From Treponema sp. UBA4319 (GTDB lineage Bacteria; Spirochaetota; Spirochaetia; Treponematales; Treponemataceae): a stretch of 21,982 nt of DNA. The DNA is taken from assembly GCA_002393865.1 (NCBI GenBank), contig DGUD01000097.1, forward strand, positions 1 to 21,982, in the 5' to 3' direction. The notes under the pieces are model-generated. The model ran no database searches and was not told the DNA's origin. It was given only the letters and a program-made list of their open reading frames with translations. Made by a program: the position numbers and the translations under genes. Shown here piece by piece: positions 8,747-15,413 of the stretch (positions are counted from its first letter, which is position 1; the number at the start of each line of letters is the position of its first letter).

Positions 8747-10608
8747 TCGCAGCCCCGCTGCCCCACCGGCCTGACGTACAGGTTCCTCAGCAGCTCGTCC
8801 CGCGGAAGGAAGGGCGCAAGATCCTCCAGCGGGGGGCTCACAATCGTGCCGTCGTCCAGACGCCGGGCGGAATTCTTGGGCTCGAAGACCTGCTCCGTCG
8901 AGACGAATATCTCGCAGATAGCGGGGGAATCCCCCTCCATCGTCCGCGCAAAGGCGGCTGCCAGCGCGGAATTCTCGTGCGCGGCAACATACGGGATGCC
9001 GAAGGCAGCCGCAATCTTCTCGTAGTCGGGGAAGGAAAGGTCGTGGCTCTCCGGCCCGATACCGACCTTGCAGTGCTCCGCGAACATGCTGCCCTGCGTC
9101 TGCCGGATGGAATGGTAGCCCTGATTGTTGATAAGGAAAATCTTTACGGGGAAGCGGTTGGTGACGAGCGTCTGCAGCTCCTGCAGGTTCATCATGATGG
9201 AGCCGTCGCCCTCAAGGCAGACCGTCGTCCGCCGTCCGTTCGCGACACAGGCGCCGATGGCTGCCGGAAGCCCGTAGCCCATGCTGGCAACCGCATTGTT
9301 GTTGAAGAAGCGGCTGCCCTTCTTTATGAACCAGGTCTGGTGGCCGGCGACGCAGCAGGTGCCGTTGCTGGTCACCGTGAGGCTTCCTTCCGGGAGATTG
9401 CGGCTGATATAATCAAAAGCGGCGTAGGCGTTCGCAAAGCCGTCGGCCTCGTCTTTGTGGCGCTGCAGGCATACAGGATAGTCCTTCTTCCACCTCTGGC
9501 AGACCGCAATCCAGTCCTGCCTGCCGGACAAGGGGCCGCTCTGCCCCTCCAGGGCTGCGTTCATCCGCCTGAAAAAATCCCTGGCGTCGGCATGAACGGG
9601 CAGCTCCACATGCGCCGTCGGTTTTCGGAGCTCCGCGGGGTCTATGTCCACCATGATGACCTCCGCCTCGCGGGCCCAGGTCTTCCAGTTGTAGCCGACC
9701 ACACGGATTGGCAGGCGGTTGCCGACGGCGAGAATCACATCCGCGTTCTGGACGGCAAAGTTTCCCGCGCGGTCTCCCATGTTGCCCCCGCGCCCCACAT
9801 AGAGGGGGTGCTCCGTCTCTATCAGGTCAACCGCATCCCAATAGGTGCAGACCGGGATACCGAGCTTCTCCACGGCCGCCCGGAAATCCTCGTAGCCGCC
9901 TGAAAGCCTGATACCGTTGCCCGCATACAGCACGGGGCGCCGCGCGCAGCGGATTTTCTCTATGACGGCGGCTATCGTAGCAGCATCCACCGGGGGCGGC
10001 AGCGCGGCGTCGTCCCGCGCCTGCTCCTCGCTGCCCTCATAGGGCGGCAAATCGTCCGTCTCTATTGTGCATCCCTGGAAATTCACGGGAATATCAAGCC
10101 AGCAGGGGCCGGGGCGCCCCGTTACCGCCAGATGGTACGCCTTTTCCAGCGCAAAGCGGATCATCAGGGGGTCTTCTATCATAACGGCATACTTGCACAT
10201 GCAGGAGACGGAGCGGGTGATATCGAATTCCTGGTCGCCCACCGCGCGGAGCTTATAGCCGCCGGTAAACTGCTCGTTATAGCGGGCGGTCGTATCGTAG
10301 CGGACCTGCCCGGAGAGCACCAGCATCGGTATGGAATCGAGCCATGCCCCCACAACGCCCGTTATGGCGTTCGTACCGCCCGGCCCCGTCGTGACGCACA
10401 GCGCGGCAATCCTGTTGTGCAGCCGGGCATAGCCTTCGGCGGCAATGGCGCTTGCCTGCTCATGATGGTTGTACACGCAGCGGAGCCCCTCTTTATGCCC
10501 CAGCGCGTCGTTCAGGTGCATCGCGCCGCCGCCGACCACCGTAAAGCAGTCGCAGATTCCTTTTTTTACCAGGAAATCCGCCACGTAATCTGCAAGTCTC
10601 TGCTTCAT
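8743..10608 (-). CDS. Thiamine-diphosphate-dependent enzyme of the acetolactate synthase/decarboxylase type
   Basis: 621-residue three-domain TPP enzyme. The N-terminal pyrimidine-binding domain has the catalytic glutamate in NHHEQASAIAAEGYAR (Glu50) and TTGPGGTNAITGV (73-85). The central domain runs from about 205 to 350 (LYAGNGIRLSGG, DVILAVGNRL, VDIDPAEL). The C-terminal PP-binding domain holds the TPP motif GDGS (467-470) through NNQ (494-496), with the normal 26-27 residue spacing. It resembles IlvB-like enzymes but no regulatory subunit is nearby and its neighbours are sugar genes, so branched-chain amino acid synthesis is unlikely. A known parallel is YerE of yersiniose synthesis, which adds a two-carbon unit from pyruvate to a keto-sugar and is followed by a reductase; the SDR next door would fit, but that is inference. 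The ATG at 10608 has AAGGGA just upstream. Confidence 0.85.
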   Translation of the reverse strand: MKQRLADYVADFLVKKGICDCFTVVGGGAMHLNDALGHKEGLRCVYNHHEQASAIAAEGYARLHNRIAALCVTTGPGGTNAITGVVGAWLDSIPMLVLSGQVRYDTTARYNEQFTGGYKLRAVGDQEFDITRSVSCMCKYAVMIEDPLMIRFALEKAYHLAVTGRPGPCWLDIPVNFQGCTIETDDLPPYEGSEEQARDDAALPPPVDAATIAAVIEKIRCARRPVLYAGNGIRLSGGYEDFRAAVEKLGIPVCTYWDAVDLIETEHPLYVGRGGNMGDRAGNFAVQNADVILAVGNRLPIRVVGYNWKTWAREAEVIMVDIDPAELRKPTAHVELPVHADARDFFRRMNAALEGQSGPLSGRQDWIAVCQRWKKDYPVCLQRHKDEADGFANAYAAFDYISRNLPEGSLTVTSNGTCCVAGHQTWFIKKGSRFFNNNAVASMGYGLPAAIGACVANGRRTTVCLEGDGSIMMNLQELQTLVTNRFPVKIFLINNQGYHSIRQTQGSMFAEHCKVGIGPESHDLSFPDYEKIAAAFGIPYVAAHENSALAAAFARTMEGDSPAICEIFVSTEQVFEPKNSARRLDDGTIVSPPLEDLAPFLPRDELLRNLYVRPVGQRGCE

Positions 10609-10652
10609 TTCTTTCCCTTAAATCAATGCATATAAACTTAAAAAAAATAGTT

Positions 10653-11612
10653 TTATTCGCTATCCGCCGCAGCCTCGTCAAAATTAATCCGCTCCTCCTC
10701 AATCACCAGCGGGCGGTTCATGATACGGTTGTTCATGCCCATGATATATTCCCCAAGGAAGCCGATAAAGAAGAGCTGGATTCCGCCGAGCAGGAACGTG
10801 CCTATCAGCAGCGGAATGATACCTGCGGAAAAGGTCTGCCAGTGGAGCAGCTTGTAGACAAAATAGTAGATGGCGACGACGACGCTGACAAGCGACACCG
10901 CAATTCCGCCGAATGTGGCGAAGCGCAGCCCGACCTTCGTGTACGAGGTAAAGCTGAGCATCGCCGCGTCAAAAAGGCTGTACCAGTTGTTATGGGTTTT
11001 GCCGGCCTTTCTCCGTGCCTGCCGGTACGGGATGTCCACCCGCTTGAAGCCGAGCTCAGCGACGATACCGCGCAGGAAAGGCGTGGGATCATGCAGGTTC
11101 CGCAGCACGTCGATGAACGACTTGTCGTAGAGCCCGAAGCCCGTAAAGTGCTCAATCTGCTCCACCTGGCTCATTTTGTGTATCATCTTGTAGTAGCAGG
11201 TACGCAGGAAGCGCACAAATTTGTCCTCGTCGCTCTGCGTCTTGATGCCCGCCACGATTCGCGCGCCCTTCTCCCATTCATGGACAAAGCGGGGAATAAG
11301 CTCCACCGGATCCTGAAAATCGCAGCAGATAGAGATGGTACAGTCGCCTTGTGTCTGCTGCAGGCCGTAATATGGGGAATTGAACTGCCCGAAGTTCCGC
11401 GCATTGAAAATAGCCTTAATTTTTTTGTTATTCCTGCAAATCTCCCGGAGAAGCGGCCGCGTGTTGTCCGTGGAGCAGTTGTCGATGAACACAATCTCGT
11501 AATCGTATGCAGGAAGGCTCCTGCGCACTTCCTCCTCAATCGCCTTGCTGATAGCGACGACATTGTCCTGCTCGTTGTAGCAGGGAACAAGGATGCTGAT
11601 TTTCTTGCACAT
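10653..11612 (-). CDS. GT2 polyprenyl-phosphate glycosyltransferase (GtrB/DPM1-like)
   Basis: 319-residue glycosyltransferase family 2 protein. Residues 1-220 are the catalytic GT-A domain: ISILVPCYNEQDN (5-17), EIVFIDNCSTDNT (39-51), ARNFGQFNSPYYGL (71-84) and CDFQDPVELIP (97-107), matching the D-x-Q-D-P signature of GtrB/DPM1-type enzymes, then a KAGKTHNNWY-type loop before the membrane part. Two membrane helices follow, at about 232-255 and 264-290. Such enzymes move a sugar from UDP or another nucleotide onto undecaprenyl phosphate at the cytoplasmic face. The product would feed a GT-C enzyme outside, such as the GT87 protein of the same operon. The stop is 44 AT-rich bases before the TPP gene, and the start is 38 bases after the ABC ATPase gene. 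Confidence 0.88.
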   Translation of the reverse strand: MCKKISILVPCYNEQDNVVAISKAIEEEVRRSLPAYDYEIVFIDNCSTDNTRPLLREICRNNKKIKAIFNARNFGQFNSPYYGLQQTQGDCTISICCDFQDPVELIPRFVHEWEKGARIVAGIKTQSDEDKFVRFLRTCYYKMIHKMSQVEQIEHFTGFGLYDKSFIDVLRNLHDPTPFLRGIVAELGFKRVDIPYRQARRKAGKTHNNWYSLFDAAMLSFTSYTKVGLRFATFGGIAVSLVSVVVAIYYFVYKLLHWQTFSAGIIPLLIGTFLLGGIQLFFIGFLGEYIMGMNNRIMNRPLVIEEERINFDEAAADSE

Positions 11613-11650
11613 AAGCTACACCTGTAAATTCATCTGGGCGGATTGCCCCC

Positions 11651-12379
11651 CTACAGCGCCGTCGTTTTTTCGTATGCGGCAAGCACTTCCTCCGTATCGC
11701 CGAGCATCATGAAGTGCCCGTCGTTAATCCAGAGGACGCGGTTGCAGAACTGCTTCAGGGTGTCGGTCGCATGGGACACAATCAGCACCGTCCTGCTGCT
11801 TTTCATGAGCTCCACCATCCGGTTGTAGCTCTTCTTGCGGAAATGCTCGTCGCCAACGCTGAGCACCTCGTCAACGAGCATGATGTCGGTGTCAAGGATG
11901 GCGGTGACGGCAAAGGAAAGCTTGGAGTACATGCCGCTTGAATACGTGCGGACGGGGCGGTCGATAAAGTCCCCCAGCTCGGAGAACTCGATGATGGCGT
12001 CCATGTGCTCCTTGACATACTCCAGGGAGCAGCCGAGCAGCATGCCGGACTTAAGGATGTTCTCGCGCCCCGTGTTGTTGCCGTTGAAGCCGATTCCGAT
12101 GGCCATAAGAGAGACCCGGTTCCCGTGGGTATCGATGTATCCCTCGTCCGGCTGGAATATCCCTGCGATGGAGCGCAGGAGCGTCGTCTTGCCGGAGCCG
12201 TTCCTGCCGACGATACCGAGGATTTCCCCCTTCTCCACTGAAAAGGATACATCGTCCACCGCCCGCACGACGTTGGATTTCTTCACCTCGCCTTTTGCGA
12301 ATGTCCGGGCGAGCTTCATCCGGGACAAATCCTTGTAATCTATGCTCACATGGCTCACGTCCAATGCGTTTTCTTTCAT
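11651..12379 (-). CDS. ABC transporter ATP-binding protein for polysaccharide/teichoic-acid-type export
   Basis: 242-residue ATPase of the KpsT/Wzt/TagH type. Walker A is GRNGSGKTT (58-66), the signature is YSSGMYSKLSFA (146-157), Walker B is IMLVDEVLSVGD (166-177), and the switch histidine is in IVSHA (His203). The N-terminal VDDVSFSVEKGEILGIVG and the NRVSLMAIGIGFNGNNTGRENI region are typical of glycan exporters. It stops soon after the ATPase domain, so there is no Wzt-like C-terminal carbohydrate-binding domain. That points to export that does not read a terminal sugar cap. It starts two bases after the permease stop, so the two form one complex in the cytoplasmic membrane. Confidence 0.92.
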   Translation of the reverse strand: MKENALDVSHVSIDYKDLSRMKLARTFAKGEVKKSNVVRAVDDVSFSVEKGEILGIVGRNGSGKTTLLRSIAGIFQPDEGYIDTHGNRVSLMAIGIGFNGNNTGRENILKSGMLLGCSLEYVKEHMDAIIEFSELGDFIDRPVRTYSSGMYSKLSFAVTAILDTDIMLVDEVLSVGDEHFRKKSYNRMVELMKSSRTVLIVSHATDTLKQFCNRVLWINDGHFMMLGDTEEVLAAYEKTTAL

Positions 12380-12381
12380 TT

Positions 12382-13668
12382 TCAGATAACCTTCACATAA
12401 CTGTTTTCGTTTTTATAGACGATGTGGATGCCCATATAGCACAAAAGCAGCGCTATCACCGTCCACAGGATGACAAGCGGAACATTGCAGACAATCCCGC
12501 TCAGCAGGGCATTGCGCATCGTATCGACAAACAGCGCCACCGGATTCAGGCTGAGCACCATCGTGTTCAGGGGCTTCGGGAGAGCTGTTATGACATCATA
12601 GAATATGCCCGACAGGAACATGAGCATCTGCAGCAGGATGCCGACGGCATAGGACAGGTCGTCGATATACACGCCGTAATGCAGGAATATCAGGCCGATA
12701 CCAAAGGAAAGCAGGAGCATGAGCATATATGCGGGCAGCACAAAGAGCGCGCTCGGCGCGATGTGCACCCTGAATATGACGAGCATCGGCACGAGCACGA
12801 TGAGAGAGAACAATAATTTAAGGAAATTTAAAATCATGTTCGTCAGTATCAGAACCTGCTTCGGCAGGTACACCTTGGTGACGATGTCGCGGTTGTTGCG
12901 TATGCACTTGACGCTGTAATTAATCGTCTTGTTGAAGAAAGTCCACATGAGCAGCGACGAATACACGACGGTGGCATAGTTCCGCACGGAATTCCCCATC
13001 ACGCGGCCGAATACCAGCACGTACACGAGCATGTTGAACGTCGGCTCCAGCACCCACCAGAGCCGGTTCAGGAAGGAATTGGCAACCTCGGCGCGCAAGT
13101 CCGCCCGCGCCGCAAAGACAATATACTGCCTGTAGCGGGCAACCTGCGAGCAGAATTTGCTGATTTCATGCACCGGCCCGTGGTTGTCCCGCGTCTCTGA
13201 GGAAAGCTTCTCGGCAATGGCGTCCACGATTATGATGAGGAACATGACGAGCGCCAGCAGCGCCTCCGCCAGAAAGAGCCGCTCCATCAGCGCCGAGCGA
13301 GAATTCTGCCGCAGCACATCCGCCGCCGCGGCATTAAAAAACAAGGTTCCGTCCCTGAATTCAGCATAGGCCGCAAGGTTCTGCGGCAGAATCTTGTCCA
13401 CACAGATAGTGCGGAAAAAGCGCGAAATCCTGATTTCCGTGAACGAAGCGGCCGAAAAGGCCGGATATGCAATCTCAAAGCCCTTCATCTGCTCCACTTC
13501 ATCCGGATGAAAGGACAACGAGGCATGGCTGCCCGTGCAGTACACCGAAACGGTGACCGGCTGGTTCCCGACCGGATACAAAGCGGCGGCGACTATCCCC
13601 ACTGCAAGAAGCAGAAGGAGCAGCGCTTTGACGATGCCTGCCCCCCTCCTGACTTTTGAAGTTCCCAT
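12382..13668 (-). CDS. ABC-2 polysaccharide export permease with an extra N-terminal membrane-anchored domain
   Basis: 428-residue membrane protein. Residues from about 168 to the end are a complete ABC-2 exporter permease (KpsM/TagG/Wzm type): the amphipathic start VARYRQYIVFAARADLRAEV, LWWVLEPTFNMLVYVLVFG, then five to six membrane helices and the SLNPVALFVDTMRNALL motif. Ahead of this lies an unusual module of about 165 residues: helix 12-31, an extracytoplasmic stretch 32-128, and helix 129-150. The family is normally about 260-270 residues. The frame extends upstream to a TTG (13710), but the ATG at 13668 is preferred because AAAGAGG lies 9 bases upstream. It pairs with the adjacent ATPase. 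The function of the N-terminal module is unknown; it could contact the growing glycan or a partner outside the membrane. Confidence 0.88.
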   Translation of the reverse strand: MGTSKVRRGAGIVKALLLLLLAVGIVAAALYPVGNQPVTVSVYCTGSHASLSFHPDEVEQMKGFEIAYPAFSAASFTEIRISRFFRTICVDKILPQNLAAYAEFRDGTLFFNAAAADVLRQNSRSALMERLFLAEALLALVMFLIIIVDAIAEKLSSETRDNHGPVHEISKFCSQVARYRQYIVFAARADLRAEVANSFLNRLWWVLEPTFNMLVYVLVFGRVMGNSVRNYATVVYSSLLMWTFFNKTINYSVKCIRNNRDIVTKVYLPKQVLILTNMILNFLKLLFSLIVLVPMLVIFRVHIAPSALFVLPAYMLMLLLSFGIGLIFLHYGVYIDDLSYAVGILLQMLMFLSGIFYDVITALPKPLNTMVLSLNPVALFVDTMRNALLSGIVCNVPLVILWTVIALLLCYMGIHIVYKNENSYVKVI

Positions 13669-13706
13669 CCTAATATACCTCTTTATTGGCTTCACACAAG
13701 CAAGCC

Positions 13707-13730
13707 TCAAAAATCCGTCCGGACTTTTGA
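13707..13730 (-). other. Hairpin in the leader of the ABC permease gene
   Basis: On the minus strand TCAAAAGTCC pairs with GGATTTTTGA around a GGAC loop: ten base pairs including one G-U wobble. It lies about 40-60 bases upstream of the permease ATG and downstream of the candidate promoter, so it would be in the 5' untranslated mRNA. The T5 run is inside the 3' arm, so it could act as a weak attenuator, but this is inference. Confidence 0.4.
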
Positions 13731-13740
13731 AACAGCCTTA

Positions 13741-13749
13741 TATATACCA
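13741..13749 (-). promoter_or_regulatory. Candidate extended -10 promoter for the ABC-transporter operon
   Basis: Minus-strand TGGTATATA (13749-13741) fits an extended -10 element and lies about 75 bases before the permease ATG, after the licD terminator and the palindromic block. No good -35 hexamer is found 16-18 bases upstream, where the sequence is a pyrimidine run. It is the best promoter candidate for the long operon running down to 2482. Confidence 0.35.
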
Positions 13750-13790
13750 GATTTATGGAAAAAAGGGAAGAGGGCTCGCTGGAAGCCCAT

Positions 13791-13939
13791 GGAAATCAGT
13801 TTTGTGTTCCGCTCCCAGTCAAATCCGGCCGAGAAACCCGCCGTGGCGAGGAATAAGTGTTAAACTCGCTTCGCTCGTACCTCGCCAGTGCGGGTTTTCA
13901 GCCGTCTTTTCCTTCCCGCTCCACACAAAACTGATTTCC
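13791..13939. repeat. 149-bp compound palindrome (nested inverted repeats)
   Basis: The outer arms are a perfect 16-bp inverted repeat: GGAAATCAGTTTTGTG at 13791-13806 and its reverse complement at 13924-13939. Inside lies a second inverted repeat: AAACCCGC-CG-TGGCGAGG at 13834-13851 against CCTCGCCA-GT-GCGGGTTT at 13880-13897, eight plus eight pairs around a two-base internal mismatch. Looser pairing extends it outward (CGGCCGAG against the strand opposite TCAGCCG). The 28-base loop contains CGAGCGAAGCGAG on the minus strand. It carries no ORF of note and lies between the licD terminator and the ABC operon promoter. The structure is clear from the sequence; it could be a mobile non-autonomous repeat, a bidirectional terminator or a structured RNA. 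Confidence 0.75.
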
Positions 13940-13963
13940 CCGTTGCTCAACATAGAAAAAAAT

Positions 13964-14001
13964 ATGGAAAACTGTTCTCCGTGGCATTTCTTTTCCATGC
14001 C
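13964..14001. repeat. Small overlapping inverted repeats in the licD-permease gap
   Basis: ATGGAAAA (13964-13971) is the reverse complement of TTTTCCAT (13991-13998), and GGCAT (13983-13987) pairs with ATGCC (13997-14001). They sit between the large palindrome and the licD terminator and make this 417-base gap almost continuously foldable. No gene is visible in the gap. Confidence 0.35.
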
Positions 14002-14016
14002 TGTCACAATACTGTA

Positions 14017-14053
14017 CAAAAACTGATTTCCGTGCAGGAAGCCTACGGAAATC
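14017..14053 (-). terminator. Terminator downstream of licD
   Basis: On the minus strand, 33 bases after the licD stop, GATTTCCGT (14053-14045) pairs perfectly with ACGGAAATC (14033-14025) around an 11-base loop and is followed by AGTTTTTG. The stem is only moderately GC-rich, so efficiency may be modest. The 3' arm plus tail (GGAAATCAGTTTTTG) is almost identical to the arms of the nearby 149-bp palindrome. Confidence 0.6.
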
Positions 14054-14085
14054 TAGCATGCGGACAGCAGAGCGGCACAGCCCTG

Positions 14086-15402
14086 TCAGCCATCATTCCT
14101 GCCGGCCCGCCCCCGCAGCTCCCACAGCGCATCCTCCGGGTTCGCGAGCCGCAGCCATTCCCGGTTCCGTACAAATATATAGTAATCGCGGATACCGGCA
14201 TCCCGCAGCATGGCCTCCGCCTCCCTGAAGAAAATCCCCGTGACCACGACATAGAACTCAGCTGATGAAAATTCCTTTAAGTCGTGCAGGGAAATCTGAC
14301 GGGCAGCGCCAAAAGCCTCCGGCAGCGGCCAGTCCACCGCATGGGTCATGCAGAGGGCTTCCGGCCGGTACCTGCCGCCAAACTGCTCTGCGAATTCGCT
14401 CATGCCCGCGGCATCCCCCACAAGCACGACCTTCTGCCCCGCCCTGATATTCTTTCCGGCCCTAGAAAAGCGCTTCTTATAGACCTTGGACGGCACATCC
14501 AGCGAATAAAAACCGTGGCGCAGCTTCATCTGCCCGCCATCGGCGTTCATCTCAAGGAAACTGCAGCCGTAGCGGAGCCGCAAAAGCTCCTTCCAGCCCG
14601 CAGGAATGGCAAGCTCCAGCCCCTCAAAAGTTGCCGGCAGGAACGTTCCCACAAGCTCCGCCGGAAAGGAGCTGTCCTTCTCCCGCGCGGAAAAGCCGGC
14701 ACCCGCCGTGTAGTGCGTATAAATACGGCAACGCCCCGTGCCGTCGTGCTCCGCCAGCAGCCTGTCGAATGCCGCAAGCAGCCGCTGGCGGGAAAAGAGC
14801 TTGCCCGCGTACTTGTACAGCTTCCATTCCAGCAGGGGCATATCCTGAAAGCTCGCGAAAAAACCGTAGGACTTCGCGTACAGCAGGCGCTGCAGCTGCC
14901 TGATTCTCCGGAGCTTCTTCTGCTCCTTCTTCCTGTCGGCATAGGCAAAATCAACAGGAAAAATATCGATGCAGATGCCCTCGTCGCAGTCCTTGTACCA
15001 GTTCTGGGGAACAATGCAGCTCGTGCCGCGCTTCCGTAGTTTTGTATAGCCGCCATAAAAACAGTCCTCCGCGGCAGGCGACTGCAGCAAAAAGCCATCC
15101 GGGAACGAGCCCGAAAGCCCCAGCAGCTTGTCGTAATCCTCCCGCATAAGGGCAACATCGATATCGTCATCCCCCGGAATAAAGCCCCCGTTCCTGACAT
15201 AGCCCAGCAGCGAGCCGTACATCAGGAATACCGTCAGCCCGTTTGCCCTGCATACCGAAAGCAGCTGCGCAAGAATCTCAAGCTGCACGGCGCGGACTTT
15301 CTCAATCCGCTGCTCGTCGGCATCGAGCACCCGGTACACGGTCATCGGGACCACTTTTGCCACCAGTTCCCTATACGCAAGCGGCAGCCCGTCATTTTCC
15401 AC
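14086..15402 (-). CDS. LicD-family phosphotransferase with a C-terminal Rossmann-like extension
   Basis: 438-residue cytoplasmic protein. LicD proteins move phosphorylated groups (phosphocholine, or pentitol/sugar phosphates) from nucleotide donors onto glycans. The signature is FLMYGSLLGYVRNGGFIPGDDDIDVALMR split over 59-87, with the metal-binding GDDDID at 77-82; YTKLRKRGTSC (119-129) and GICIDIFPVD (142-151) follow. The LicD fold ends near 300. Residues 320-415 form an extra domain beginning KVVLVGDAAGMSEFAEQFG, a Rossmann-like nucleotide- or sugar-binding start, and ending in a DAGIRDYYIFVRN strand. The start is a GTG at 15402, chosen for the strong GAGGAGG site 6 bases upstream. It follows glf by 11 bases, so the two are one transcript. 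The group transferred cannot be predicted. Confidence 0.85.
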   Translation of the reverse strand: MENDGLPLAYRELVAKVVPMTVYRVLDADEQRIEKVRAVQLEILAQLLSVCRANGLTVFLMYGSLLGYVRNGGFIPGDDDIDVALMREDYDKLLGLSGSFPDGFLLQSPAAEDCFYGGYTKLRKRGTSCIVPQNWYKDCDEGICIDIFPVDFAYADRKKEQKKLRRIRQLQRLLYAKSYGFFASFQDMPLLEWKLYKYAGKLFSRQRLLAAFDRLLAEHDGTGRCRIYTHYTAGAGFSAREKDSSFPAELVGTFLPATFEGLELAIPAGWKELLRLRYGCSFLEMNADGGQMKLRHGFYSLDVPSKVYKKRFSRAGKNIRAGQKVVLVGDAAGMSEFAEQFGGRYRPEALCMTHAVDWPLPEAFGAARQISLHDLKEFSSAEFYVVVTGIFFREAEAMLRDAGIRDYYIFVRNREWLRLANPEDALWELRGRAGRNDG

Positions 15403-15413
15403 TATATGCCTCC

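Noticed and set aside
8743..10608. TPP enzyme as acetolactate synthase (ilvB) for branched-chain amino acids
   Set aside because: There is no ilvN, ilvC or related gene nearby, and the gene is embedded by ATGA coupling in a sugar operon.
10640..10647. Run of eight T (minus strand) between GT2 and the TPP gene as a terminator
   Set aside because: No GC-rich hairpin precedes it, so it is taken as simple AT-rich spacer.
13669..13710. TTG start at 13710 for the ABC permease
   Set aside because: The ATG at 13668 has an AAAGAGG site at good spacing, and the extra 14 residues would translate through the ribosome binding site and leader hairpin.
13791..14053. CRISPR array or phage attachment site in the repeat-rich gap
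   Set aside because: The repeats are inverted and nested, not regularly spaced direct repeats, and no integrase or cas gene is nearby.
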